64,000 bases of DNA from Chalara sp. BL73 (taxonomy: Eukaryota; Ascomycota; Leotiomycetes; Helotiales). The notes beneath the pieces were generated by a model. The model was not told the DNA's origin, made no database searches, and saw nothing but the letters and a program-made list of their open reading frames with translations. A program made the position numbers and the translations under genes. Of this stretch, positions 9,601 to 20,484 are shown piece after piece. The number at the start of each line of letters is the position of its first letter. Within the stretch, counting starts at the first letter, position 1. Location of the stretch: the NCBI GenBank assembly GCA_918026815.1, contig CAKJVC010000073.1, forward strand, positions 186,001-250,000, written 5' to 3'.

Positions 9601-12430
9601 TCACTGATCCTGCAGCTGGAAATACATTGCAGACATCAGTGCAACAACAATTGCAACAAAGTACTGCCCAACCCCAAATGCCTGTTCTTGTGTCTTTGCA
9701 ATACCCACGATCAAGCATGAAATCACAAATGTGATCATGAGTCCAAAAGCTAGAAATAACCCCAGAACAGCATGATTTGGCCCATCCAATATATGGACGC
9801 CCCACCCAAATACGAGATCCGAGTTCGCATTTGCAGCTTGCGCCGCAAGTATACTCTCATTCAGCTTCTTGGGCAGTCGCTTCAGCCAAGTATTATCCGC
9901 GTGTTCTCCCCACACGTTCCATCTCGCTCTGTGTAGGAAATGTATAAAAACATGACCTGGCATCACGATCTTCGGCGAGAAGTAGTGGTACCGCTTTTGC
10001 TGAAGTTCTTCATCTGGTGGGTATTCTTCAGGTTTCTTGTGAATACCGGCGCTATATTGGGCGGCGCGCTTGTTGCTGATCGAGAACTAGGTAGGGGTTA
10101 GTAGTATAATAAGCAGAGATAAAATGATTCCTTACCATAACGAAATGCACGTCGCGAGGTCGAAGGAAAAAGCGTTTAATGCCAAAGCCACGGCTCCGAT
10201 TGTATGTATCCCAAATCTTCTCAAATAACTCGCCATCCGTGCAAGCTTCAGATATGTCAATTTCGAAATGGCCCACAGCATAGTTCCCAACGTTGGTGCA
10301 AACCTCGAAATACGTTGATTCGCATTTATCGACAGTTACTTCTGTCAAGCTCACCAGATGCGTACCAATTTCATTAGATGGGGCATTCAGTTCTGTGATT
10401 GGACTGAAGCGGCCACTGGATGTTGAGACAGCCGCCCCCTCCCGTGCTGTGGCAGTCTGCGATGAGGAATTCGAAAAATTAGTTGCCCTGACACTAGCTG
10501 AAGTTTGATCAGTAGGCAAGCCGTAAGGCCGCTGGCTTTCTGGTGGTTTTTTTGTATGACTGTCTCTTCTGCTATTCACCACAAAGGATATATTTCTACA
10601 TAAATCTTGCTTGAGGTTGTTCAAGGCGTCGGAGTCATTAACTGGAAAGTCTCCCCAGAGTACTGTATTACATGACTATTCGAAATCAGCTTTTTAACTT
10701 CATAATATATAGAGTACTATTTAGAGACTCACACAACGCCATCTAACTCGCTCAAACCCAATTGGCACAGGAGGAACAAGCAGCTCCAAAAGGTCATATA
10801 CAAAGAATGACACGCCCCAGAAGTCAAGAAGGCTCGAAATAAGAGTCTTGACACTTTGTGATCCGCTTTTAGAGAGAGATTGCTGTTCGGTTCTGGAGCT
10901 ATTCGATACTGACTTCTCAGGCAGATCAAAAGCGGCAGATGCTGGCGTATCTGCAGGAGTTCCTTCATTGATTGCGTGCTCCAAATCTATGCTTTGTCCA
11001 ACCTCTGGAACGGAAACAGTTCTTTCCTTAGTTGTTGGCCGTTTGTTAACGTTCATCCACTGGTCTAATGCTTGGTTAAGTGCCGCGAAAGCATTACTGG
11101 ATAGAAGAAACTCTCTGACTGCATCAATACTAGGAAACGCCGCAGTGACATCAGGTTCGTCGTCTGATTCATCACCGTCGTCAATGAGTTGATCCGGATC
11201 ATCGGATTTTGGAATGACTTGACTCATCCCGTTCTCGACATTCGAAAGCCATTTTTCTAAATTCTGCTTCTCCGCTCCTGTGTCTGCTGGTCCATTTACT
11301 TCGTCAAAGCCTGTGATAGACCACCTTATTTCATCAGCGAGTCGCCCAGCTACCTCTTGAACAAACCTGGCGGCTTGATGTTGTAGCCGACTAGACGCCT
11401 CTCTGTCCAATTGTTGCCCATAATTCTTGAGAAAACCTCTAATGTGCACGTGGCTCTTTCTCGGGGCAACGTTGGAGACAGCAGCAGTGCATAGAGACTT
11501 GAAGCCATCGCGACTAAGGAGTGCTCGTGCGACCTCTCTTATTCCACTGACATGGACAGCATTCATTTCAACCGAAGATTTCGGAGACATTGACACTCCA
11601 CTATCTGAGAATATGCTCTCAACGTCGCCTAAAGCAGAAGAAGTCTCGCTTCCTGCATCTATATATAACTCAAGATCTTTCTCTGGCCGTAACGAACGGC
11701 GTCTAGCAATCTCCTCTAGAAGTCGTTTGAATGCATTCGCTTCTCCCTCGCCGTAGATAAGTGGCATACAGACATCAAAAATACCCAAAACTGAGTAAGC
11801 TCTGTCCTCGCCGCGGGCTGTTTCCCGGTTACTTAACCAAGACATGCGCTCATCAACCGAGAATTCAAACAGTGGCGTGCTCTTAAGCGCGAGAACTGGT
11901 ATGCCTGAGGCTTCGTGAATTTCTTGGGCTAGGGTTCCTTTATCACCCAGTCGCTGGCCTTCTCGGGAAAAGAATTCCACTGATTGCGGTGCAAGTAGCT
12001 CTTGAAGCGTCCATCCTCGAGTGAACCATCTGCTCTTCCGAAAAGCTAATTCCCAGGGCCGTTCGCTGGACTGATCGTCGACATCGAAAGTACGAGTCGA
12101 GACATCTGTGAGATAGACGTAGCACTTAGCAGCACCCCGGTACCAGCGAAACATCGAGTTGATAGCCTCAGCGAGCTCAGCGCTACTCGATTTGTCCATA
12201 CAGCAGGTGTCTGCCCAAAAGTATTTTAAACCGTCACGCCTCGCTTGTTCACCACAGAACTTTATCTTTCCATAGCCAGCCTTGCTCTTGCCCGTGCCGT
12301 TTATCAAATCGTTGAATGTGACCTCCTCCGCTCCCCATGTGTGCGAAAGTATAGCATACTTGGGTATATCGCTCTCAAAGAACTGGGTCAGGCTGAAATC
12401 TCTATCGTCGTCATACTGTAGCAGACGCAT
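9601..12430 (-). CDS. HET protein with C-terminal membrane anchor, intact
   Basis: Three exons: 12430-10733, 10675-10136 and 10086-9601, with introns of 57 and 49 bp. The spliced length is 2724 nt, giving 907 residues. The N-terminus MRLLQYDDDRDFSLTQFF followed by YAILSHTWG, KYFWADTCCMDK, WFTRGWTLQELLAP and MSWLSNRETARGEDRAYSLL-like text is the HET domain of the class typified by NLR-linked HET proteins (about residues 1-240). The middle (240-540) is low-complexity and acidic. Across intron 1 the sequence joins as RVRWRC-SCNTVLWGDF, a motif I have seen as a fungal C-terminal module. The last 60 residues hold two hydrophobic helices (AVLGLFLAFGLMITFVISCL and YFVAIVVALMSAMYF), so the protein is probably membrane-attached. 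It likely acts in incompatibility-type cell death; no NACHT domain is present. Confidence 0.9.
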
Positions 12431-13510
12431 TATTCGAGTAGTTTCGAGGATTGTAGGAGAGAGGATTCTCGGTAGCTGCTGAGCCGTCGAAATAGCATAG
12501 ATGTGGAGTAAGGTGAAAGCTGGAGAAGATGTCGCATTGAGGCTGGCGCACTCAGCTGAGCGGCAGCCTTACGGCAATAGCATCGTCATACAGCACTGGA
12601 AGCGTGCAGGCTGACTACAGGAATCCTGGAGGTCATACGTGGCAAAGAATTTTCGAAGCCACTCTTGATTGAGCATCATTTGATCTGGTCTCAGGTGGAA
12701 ACTGAAGGGATTGGCCAGTAGATGATAGAAACAGAAATTTATAATTCAGAATCTGCCTTCAATTTGGTGCCCGAGCTTCCACTTCTATCATGGCCGAATC
12801 ATCTAGCCTTACATCTCAGGCTGTCATCTACGGCGTCTTTCTTGAAATGCGGGGAGAGCTAACCAAATATCGTTAGCGCTTTGACTCCAGATGGCGACCT
12901 CACATGAATTTGCGATCTAAAGCAGCCATAAAGCTAATGACGATTTCCAACTTGGTAGTAAGGTTCTAGAGACTCAATAAGATCCTTTCATAGGCAATAG
13001 AAGTGATAGAAGCATTGTAGTAGAGCTAAGTGAAAAAACTCTCCTGTGCCGTGAAAAGAGGCGGCTTACAGATAAGGCTGGCTAAAGGGAGATAATGCAA
13101 ACGTAATTTTCTGGTAAGAAAAGTTCAGAGTATTCAGAAGTAGATACGGTGTATGGTTCAGATATCGATACGAAATATTTCGATGTGCGCATAGATTTAA
13201 AGATGTTCAATGTCGAAGTACCAGACAATTTTCTCGGCACGGTGGGTTTCTCGGCACGCAGGAAAGGACGTTATTGAATTCTACCTTCTATTCCTTCTAT
13301 TCTACAGTAGAAGGTTAAGCAGGCTCCACTTCCGGACGATTGTGGCTGTGCACCCTGCCCAGTCTGTACCCAAAGGTGCCGTTGCTAATCGCAGAGCAGC
13401 TTGAGGAGCAGAGGCGGAATTGGCGGATTACCCGCCCCCATCAATCCCACCATCTTTTCTTCTTCCTTTCCAACCCCGCCAGAGTCACCGCTCTCGTGTC
13501 ATCCACGATC
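12431..13510. other. Intergenic between HET gene and transposase relic
   Basis: About 1.1 kb with no supportable gene. It contains the presumed promoter of the minus-strand HET gene (next to 12430) and AT-rich unassigned sequence. Confidence 0.5.
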
Positions 13511-13990
13511 ATGGCGCCGCAGCTGCATTACATCATCCATAGAAAAGCTCTCTTTGATAAACTAACCAAACAGCCCTACCTGTATCGATGCGAGATAATA
13601 GACCTTTTCTATTATAGGTTTCATAAAAGGGTATCGGAAAGATCGATCCGTCGGGCGCTGCGATCAATGGGTTAGACAAGAACAACGATCCATCGCATCG
13701 CACAACATCAACGGGATGCCGACCTTCGAGATCTTCATCTACATAGAATTTCAAAGTGAGTCCGGCTGCGATAGAAGGGTTAGATATAGGCGCTGAGGTC
13801 TTCCCCGGTCCGGGTCACAAAGTTCGGTCGCGGAAAAAGATGGCACGTTCTTTTAGCATACGCGCAGGATGGCATCATGCTGAGGCGGGTATACCACGGA
13901 TCAACAGACAGCGCAACCCACAATTCTTTCGCATGCCCGGTGAGGTACTGTGGGAGGTACTAGGTGAAGATCCTTTGGAAGTCGGTATCA
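13511..13990 (+). pseudogene. Dead Tc1/mariner (DDE_3)-type transposase fragment
   Basis: From the ATG at 13511 the frame reads to RVSERSIRRALRSMG and then stops at 13673. Sequence after the stop keeps matching the family in shifted frames: TIHRIAQ, RDADLRDLHLHRIS, SGCDRRV, GRGKRWHVL, and LRRVYHGSTD. These are the helix-turn-helix end and first part of the DDE catalytic core of fungal Tc1/mariner-like transposases. Several stops and frameshifts, and no complete catalytic triad, make it a pseudogene. Confidence 0.65.
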
Positions 13991-14185
13991 GAGATTGAGA
14001 GGGAGAATATTGAGGGACTGCGGCGAGGTTCCAATGTTGGGTAGTGGTATGGGTTAGTCTATTCGAGGAACACAAACACTTCTCATTTAAGAGAATCTCC
14101 TAAGTTACTCTCAATTTTATCTCCCTTTCAACTTTCTCCGCTATTTTGAGCCCGTGAGCTCTGCGCAGCGCTTTCTTTTCCGCTT

Positions 14186-15347
14186 TTAAGCTTCTGTCTT
14201 TGCGCGGATGATCCTTTCGTTCAACATCTGCTCCCATGTCTGCTGCCATGTGACGCTGTTATGAGGTTTAAATATCCTGCTGACCAAGACGTTTCCGCAG
14301 AACTGATCGTGAACCTCGACGCCCATCTCCTTTGCGTGGTTTTGAACAACAACTTCAATGACCCTAAATGCCGCATTTAAGAACAAATCTCGAATACTCT
14401 TTCCACGATCCAAAGCGTTACTGATGTCTTTTTGGGTCTTTCTCATAAAATCGATTTGCTTTGGATACGCCTTTCGCCACGGTTTGTTGGTTTTCGAAGA
14501 CAACAGAGACTTCCACTGAGAATCTCCTGCGGATCTCCTGGCAGCCCGAAGAGGCTTCAAGACTTTCTCTTTATATTCTTCGTTGTACTGGTTCAACTCA
14601 AGCCCTAAATCGGCTATCTGTGTTAGCATGTTTCTATAAGACCAAATTTGTTCAGCAGCCGCCGCACACGATTGTCGAGGGCGACATACGAAATCCCAGT
14701 CCCACTGTATCTTTTTGAGCATCGCAAAGCAATTGCATAACTGCCCGGAATTCTGTTTGTAACTCTTTCGCGACGGGGTTTTTCAATTCTACAATCGTCG
14801 ACTGGCTACCAAACTTGTACAGGAGTCTTCCTTTCTCTAGACCCCGAAGATCCCTGAAACCCTGATTAAGATCTTCGAGCATAATCAGAATGCTTTGTTG
14901 CACGTCGTTCAGGTCGGAGTCCGAAAACTGTGATGATTGAGAATTCGTAGATGACTGCGAGCTCGTTGAAGACCGCGATAGCCCTGTGATTTCAAGATTT
15001 TTATCGTTCTTGACCAATGCCTGGTTTTGTAGATCGTTCATACTACCGCCCAAGAGATCAAACGAATCCAGAAACTTCGTTGGGCGTCGACGCAACTCTT
15101 TATGTGCCTCATTCTCCAAAACGTCAGGCGAAGCAGCCAGATATTTCACTTCTGGAAGGGTCTGATTACGAATGAGCTCTAAAAGAAACGGACGGCATGC
15201 TTGTTCATGCCATACCGTATAATCTTTGTCCAAAGGAAGTGTGCGGTTAGATGGAGTTGGTGACGCTGGCCTCGGGGTGTTTGGAAGACCTGCTGAGGCC
15301 GACAGGTTCTCAGACTTGTTAGGGTGGATATTTTCATTCTCCGCCAT
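14186..15347 (-). CDS. Hypothetical two-exon protein
   Basis: I chose the ATG at 15347 (MAENENIHP); the frame is open further up to 15548 but without support. Exon 1 runs 15347-14690 and exon 2 14604-14186, with an 85-bp intron (GTATGT donor, TTAG acceptor, CTAAC about 20 nt before it). The spliced length of 1077 nt is a whole number of codons (358 residues). A serine/threonine-rich region near residues 135-165 precedes a helical region (SILIMLEDLNQGFRDLRGLE). Exon 2 is basic and helical. I recognise no domain. A kinase or STAND link is suggested only by its neighbours. Confidence 0.55.
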
Positions 15348-15692
15348 CTTCAGCACGAAAGGGCAGTATTTTATTTGCAAGAGAGTAAGCTCTGTTGTGG
15401 AAAGCAAAAGATCTGGCTTGGCTCTTTTAACAACACATTCATTTTGTTTCGGGAAGTCAAGGCGGAAATATAAGCAACCTTTTGTGAGCATAGCCTCTTT
15501 ATCTTTTTGGCTCGACTGCAGTTGTGATTCGTGAATAAAGCAGGGCACCAGAGGCCGCCCAGCACTGCCACGGTGCTGTGCATGAGGCTCTCAACCTAGC
15601 CACAAGCTGCTGTAAACCAAGAAAAGATATCGGCGACGGCTTGTGTTTCTGTGAATCAATACAAACCTTTCCAATTCATATGATAAATCAAA

Positions 15693-16386
15693 ATGAATCC
15701 CAAGGAATGCGCAAATTTAATTTCACACCAGTCTGAGGATGACCGCGACTTGTTCAACTACGTGACCACTTCCATAGAGGAAGAGGAGACATTTCACTTC
15801 CATGGGTTCGAGTTCCTACATCGACTTAACATTGTACAGATACAGAACGATATTATAAGAGCACGGGAAGATATTTTCAGAAACAGGAGTGTTGGAGCAG
15901 AGAGGGAAAGGCTCAAGATATTGCTTGCAGATTATAGTAAGTTGATCACTCAACAGCACAAAAAATCAGAACAAACACCTCAAGAAAAAAAAAGGAAAAG
16001 TCTAACGACTCATGATTGCACGAACAGCCACTGCCATCCGGAACTACAACTATGTCCACCAAAATCAACGACTTGATGCCCAAACACTCGCAATCCGCAA
16101 ACAACGCCTGAAAGCAGCATTCCCATCGATGACGACCTCGTTCAGAGCCACCCGGCCCTTCGAGTCACACTACTACTCCCTCTTTCACGACGGCGCCGGC
16201 AGCAAGCCAGATATGTTGCGCGACAAGCTTTGACACTGGCTTCCGGCACGGCTCACTTACTCAAGCGAAGAACGGCGATTTCGGAGCAAAGAGTTCACTG
16301 TTGAGGATCATGTGGACAAAGTGATGGAGAATCATGGGACATCACAAATGGAACGGCAAACTGATGAGACAGAGCATGAGATGTGA
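15693..16386 (+). pseudogene. DUF6594-like gene truncated by a premature stop
   Basis: Exon 1 15693-15936 and exon 2 from 16028, joined over a 91-bp GT-AG intron with CTAAC branch site. The translation reads FEFLHRLNIVQIQNDIIRA, ERERLKILLADY and AIRNYNYVHQNQRLDAQTLA, the N-terminal helical core I associate with DUF6594, a fungal family that normally continues to C-terminal membrane helices. A TGA at 16231-16233 stops the frame, but the same frame then reads HWLPARLTYSSEERRFRSKE and VEDHVDKVMENHG up to 16386, as expected for the family. The stop therefore looks like a nonsense change (for example CGA to TGA). The membrane part is absent: the gene runs into a repeat at 16419. Confidence 0.6.
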
Positions 16387-16418
16387 TTGCATAAAATTCG
16401 TCTTGTGACAACGTGCGT

Positions 16419-16607
16419 CTCTCCTCCCAGGGAAGCATGTTACTTACCCTTATGTCCCGTGGTGAGATTGCCAGATCGTCTAGGCGATGCTTAGATATAA
16501 GGGTCCCCTCAATCTAGGGGTCTGATTTGGCTCCCTTATGCTATTCTAATTATAGGAACCGAGCAAGGAGCCAAATGGGGCTCTTCTTATTTAATAATTT
16601 GGCTCCT
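16419..16607 (+). repeat. 189-bp repeat always attached to a family A LTR (copy 1)
   Basis: Nearly identical to 23918-24105, and in both places it runs directly into a family A LTR. It contains a perfect 12-bp inverted repeat AAGGAGCCAAAT / ATTTGGCTCCTT at its right end that can form a hairpin. Its left boundary is the same in both copies (CTCTCCTCCCAGGGAAG), which suggests that repeat plus LTR moved or duplicated as one unit. Confidence 0.7.
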
Positions 16608-16781
16608 TGTCACGTCGCGTGCTCCCAAGCACACGTGATCCATATTAGGCGAGCTCCCCGAGCTCCTCGTGTATATATAGCTTGCTCTCCTCGAGCTCCC
16701 TCTTCCTTCCTTAGCTATAGATTCTCGTATTGCACCACCGTTGCCCTCTGTATCTGTAGATCCACAGCGCGTGCCGTGACA
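16608..16781 (-). mobile_element. LTR, family A, next to a polypurine tract
   Basis: A 174-bp copy of LTR family A. On the minus strand it is preceded by a purine run AAAGGGGGGGGAG (16782-16794), which is where the polypurine tract before a 3' LTR is expected. This sets the coding orientation of the family as TGTCACGGCACG first. Confidence 0.75.
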
Positions 16782-17254
16782 CTCCCCCCCCTTTAAAGAA
16801 AAGAAAAGCGGCGATAGCGAGAATCTGTAGCTTGAATGCTAAGTTATCTATCTTTTGTATTAGGACTGCTAGAACAATTCTTGGCAGTCCTATCCACCGT
16901 ACTTAAATATACAGAGCATTAAGTGATTATTAATATATAGAAGTAAAGGAGAGGCAGGAAAGGTCTGACAAGTACATAGAAGTAGAACAGTTATTAGATC
17001 TATAAGTATAGGTGCAACTGCGCAGCTAAAAGGTGCAAGAAGCGGTCGAAACAGGACCGCTTAGTCTCTGAAAGCGAGAAGTGGGAGCACCTGTATTTAT
17101 AGCTGTACACTAGGGCGAAGAGCGAGGTCTATATGCTTGGTAGGGTCTAAAGGAGCCTAGTGTGCGTAACAACTCTCTCATGCCTCGTAAGCTTACCCTC
17201 GAGCTTTGCATAGGCGAGTGGCCGCCTTGTTATATGGCTACCGTGACAAGAATA
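16782..17254 (-). mobile_element. LTR-retrotransposon fragment beside family A LTR
   Basis: On the minus strand the segment begins TGTCACGGTAGCC and ends with the polypurine tract that abuts the family A LTR. It contains TATA-like boxes and inverted segments (AGCGGTCCTGTTTCGACCGCTT) but no reading frame. It may be another LTR followed by a short tract of an internal 3' region. I found no second copy in the window. Confidence 0.4.
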
Positions 17255-17792
17255 AAGATAAGTCAAAGCTGATAGAAATAATCGTTGTCAACGACAATCG
17301 CGTGTATGCTTCTTTCAAATAAAAGCTAGCAGATACTACTACAAAAACGACAAATGTACAACGCACGAGCCTGCCTGCCCTGGGAAATACCCTTCTTGCT
17401 TATATTTTCCTAGAAATAGCCATTAATACATCATTTGGAGCATAACCATCACCAGCTTTGGTGGAAAGAGCAGATCAGAAAACTCCTGGTCCAAGCGGTC
17501 GTCCACCAGCTCTACTTAAGCTTTGTATAGTACTGCATCTTGATCGCGCTTAGAGTCCGCTGTGGCTGGAAAGTAAAACCGATCTCCTCCTATAAGTATC
17601 CCTTCTTCTTCATTTCCAATATCTTCTTGTTCTCTTTTACTGTCCAGAAGACACGTGTTCTTTTCGCTTGTAATGTCACTGGCGGAACCTGGCATGCAGC
17701 TGCTCGTGTCGATTTCCGTTTAATGCTTTTTGTCTCAATATGTAACGGTGATTAATGTATCTTGGAATGCGCAGCAGCGTCGTGATTGGTGC
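17255..17792. other. Intergenic, nothing recognised
   Basis: No gene or repeat ends could be supported between the LTR fragment and the decayed gene that follows. Confidence 0.45.
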
Positions 17793-20243
17793 TCAATGCT
17801 GTGAAATTAATCGGTAAGTGAAGTTGTCCCGAGATCGATAGCAGTTTAAACTCAAAGTTGTACGTCGTTTTACTTCCGATCTTAGTGCATTTAAGAAAGT
17901 TTTGGAAGGGTCATTCCTGATACTCAGCAAATGGTACTTCTTCTGTTGCCGCAGACGGACTCCGAGAAGCTCGCGAGGCATAAAAGTGGCTATTATCGAC
18001 AAAAGTCGATGGGCATCCATTATCGGCCTCTTGGATTTGTGCGTCGCCAATCTCAGCTGCAGTGGCCGATAGCGCAACACGGGGACTAGGCTGTCTAAGG
18101 CGGAGCTCTGTGGTGTGCCTGCGACAAGTAGTTGGAGTTGCAACAGGCGCTGCGCTTGGCTTTCGTTTCTTTGCAGGTCGTGAGTCTTCATTTCCAGTAT
18201 CGCAGATATTGTGATTATTATTGATGTTCACGGAATAGTGGGTTTCGCTGCTGATCAAAATATGCGTGTCTTAGTGCCCTCGTTTCCCCTCCCGCTTCTC
18301 CGTCTCGGGATTGCCGCTCTGTACTAGCCCAAGTAGAAAAGAAAGGCCAGAAGGACTTCGAGAGAGCCTTGAAGTATAACAGTGCTCGTCGTTGGTCAGA
18401 GCCTCTAGATGCTTGGGATAAATCTTCGCTTGTGCTCGACTCAAGAGGTCGGTGGAAGACGCTGTTTCAAGACGCGTTCCGTTAGCAAATTGTTCTTTAA
18501 AAATTTCTAAAAAAGAGGTTGGTGGCGTAACTGCTTACTCTCAAGCCTAGCAAGCAATGTATGACTAAGTGAGATTCTCAGCTGATTTTCTGTGACCCAT
18601 GTAAAAAGGTCATCGAACAAGTACTCAAAAACTTTCCTACTTTTGTCGCGCCGGCTACGGCGCAGATGTTGAACTCGCACGAAGCTATTTTCTGCCTGTA
18701 GACTCAGATCCTGATAAGATCGTTCGCAATGTGGTAATATTATTATTATCCGTATATCGGCTTCGTTCACCCACAAATCAGACCTGCTTGGGCGTTCACC
18801 CTATACAACGTAGTACTGGGTTGTCTTCGATTGGCATTCAGCAAGCTGCTGGGTGCGCTTCCCTCGCAGTCGAAGGCGGTGCTTGTGAATCCACAGTTGT
18901 GTAGTTGGCGAAGCTTCGGTGGATTCATTGTCCATAAAATTGTCCGTCTGGTCTACTGCTACTAGGCTTTGCAGATCACTTGTAGCGGGCCACCCAAGCT
19001 TTTCCTGCTGCCACATCTTTATTCCTCCTTCTTCTCCCACCAACTCTTTTTCCCATAGTTCCATCCTCCCAAGTGTTTCCACCACCACCTGAGTCTCTTG
19101 CTGCTCCCGCTCCTCAAGGTCCTGGGCTGGGGTGCTATTCCGAGAAGCATCTCGTAGCTCTTTCGGCCTGCTACCAAAAGCTTCAGTGTGTTCTCGACTC
19201 TTGATCTTGTCCTGTGGCGCCTCGACCGAGCGAGCATATAAGGAGCTTGGTGAGCTGGCCAATGATGAATCCACTTGTTCTTCCAAAGCCAATCCCAATT
19301 CCTTCTTCAATTCAGCCATGCTATTATTAGTCCATCCATTATCGCCGTTATTAGAGGTCCCTGGGAAGGAGTGAGACGCACTCTCCACTGACATGCTCTG
19401 AGCGATACCGTCTATGTCTTGCTGGTTGGCCTGATTTTGTAGTAGCGTAAATTGAAGGAGGATCTGAAGTTCATTTAGTGCCGAAGCAGAAAGCACGCTT
19501 TGTTGTTCACAAGATCCAAGTTTTGGAGCAGGCTCATCGATGTAGCGGCCCTTTTCAATATTATACTATAGACCAGAGGCGAGTTCTGAACTTCCGAGAG
19601 TGCTATGTAGACTTATATCCCGTCCGGTACGCCTAGTCTCGATATCACCAGCACCGTCTTTCGCCTTATCCTCAGTACTTGCTTCATCTAAGTCGTCATC
19701 GAGAATCATCGGCTGATCTACGCATTATTAACAGGCCGTTTCTTAGCATGAAAGACAGACAACACGCCTACCTGGTCTATCACTCTAACGCTCACCCAAC
19801 CCTGATTTTGTTCAGTCGCTTTGCATTTCAACCCTGTAAAGCGCTAGTTGTTCCAGATGCTAAAAGATAGGTTCGATTCTCGAGGCTTTATCTGAGACCG
19901 TCGGACGTAAAGTAGTTCGAAAGATCTCTTCGAGAAGTAGCAAATCGTCGTCTGATTCATTGTTATTATTATCAAAAGCAAGCTTCTGACCTATATTGGC
20001 AAATCAGCATGGTTCACTTCGGCCGGAGCTTTTCTACGTACCTTCGCCTTTTACTGCCGCATTTCTATCTTCAACTTGACATCCAGGACGAGAGAGAATG
20101 GCCGCGGGTCTGGGTGTTTTCTGGCTGTTTGTAAATGAGGAGATTGACCGGCTGGCTTTAATAGGCCCAAAGATATTTCTGTTGCAGAGTGGTGGGTTTG
20201 ATGGAGGAAGTGTAAATCGAACGTTCGACGTCCGCCTAATCAT
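17793..20243 (-). pseudogene. Decayed multi-exon gene of an unknown repetitive fungal family
   Basis: Several plausible exons line up on the minus strand: 20243 onward (FTLPPSNPPL near the start), then ESDDDLLLLEEIFRTTLRPT (about 19980-19880, joined in phase over a 50-bp intron), PMILDDDLDEASTEDKAKD (about 19700), a glutamine/glutamate-rich segment 19496-18801, a helical segment 18776-18507, and an end segment SRPAKKRKPSAAPVATPT with VPFAEYQE, TGA, PFQNFLKCTKIGSKTTYNFE. Frames are broken by stops between these pieces. From memory, similar tails (EYQEWPFQ...TTYNLEF) recur in ascomycete hypothetical proteins; I cannot check this. No function can be assigned. Confidence 0.4.
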
Positions 20244-20484
20244 ATGGGGAATGCACGACCTGTCCAGCCATCTCTAGCCGTTCCTCGATGTCAGGCTAGT
20301 TGGGGCTAGAGACGAACCAGGAGATGCACACTTCCGGACGATAAGCTCAAGAAGTTTCCTCGACTCGGTTATACGCTCGCCAGGAGCATAAATGACCAAG
20401 TAAGCGCTCTTCAAATTTCCGTTCTCTAGAATGCTCGAAAAGATCCTCGACAAGGCAAGCCAAGACTCTGCATCGGATTCAGCA

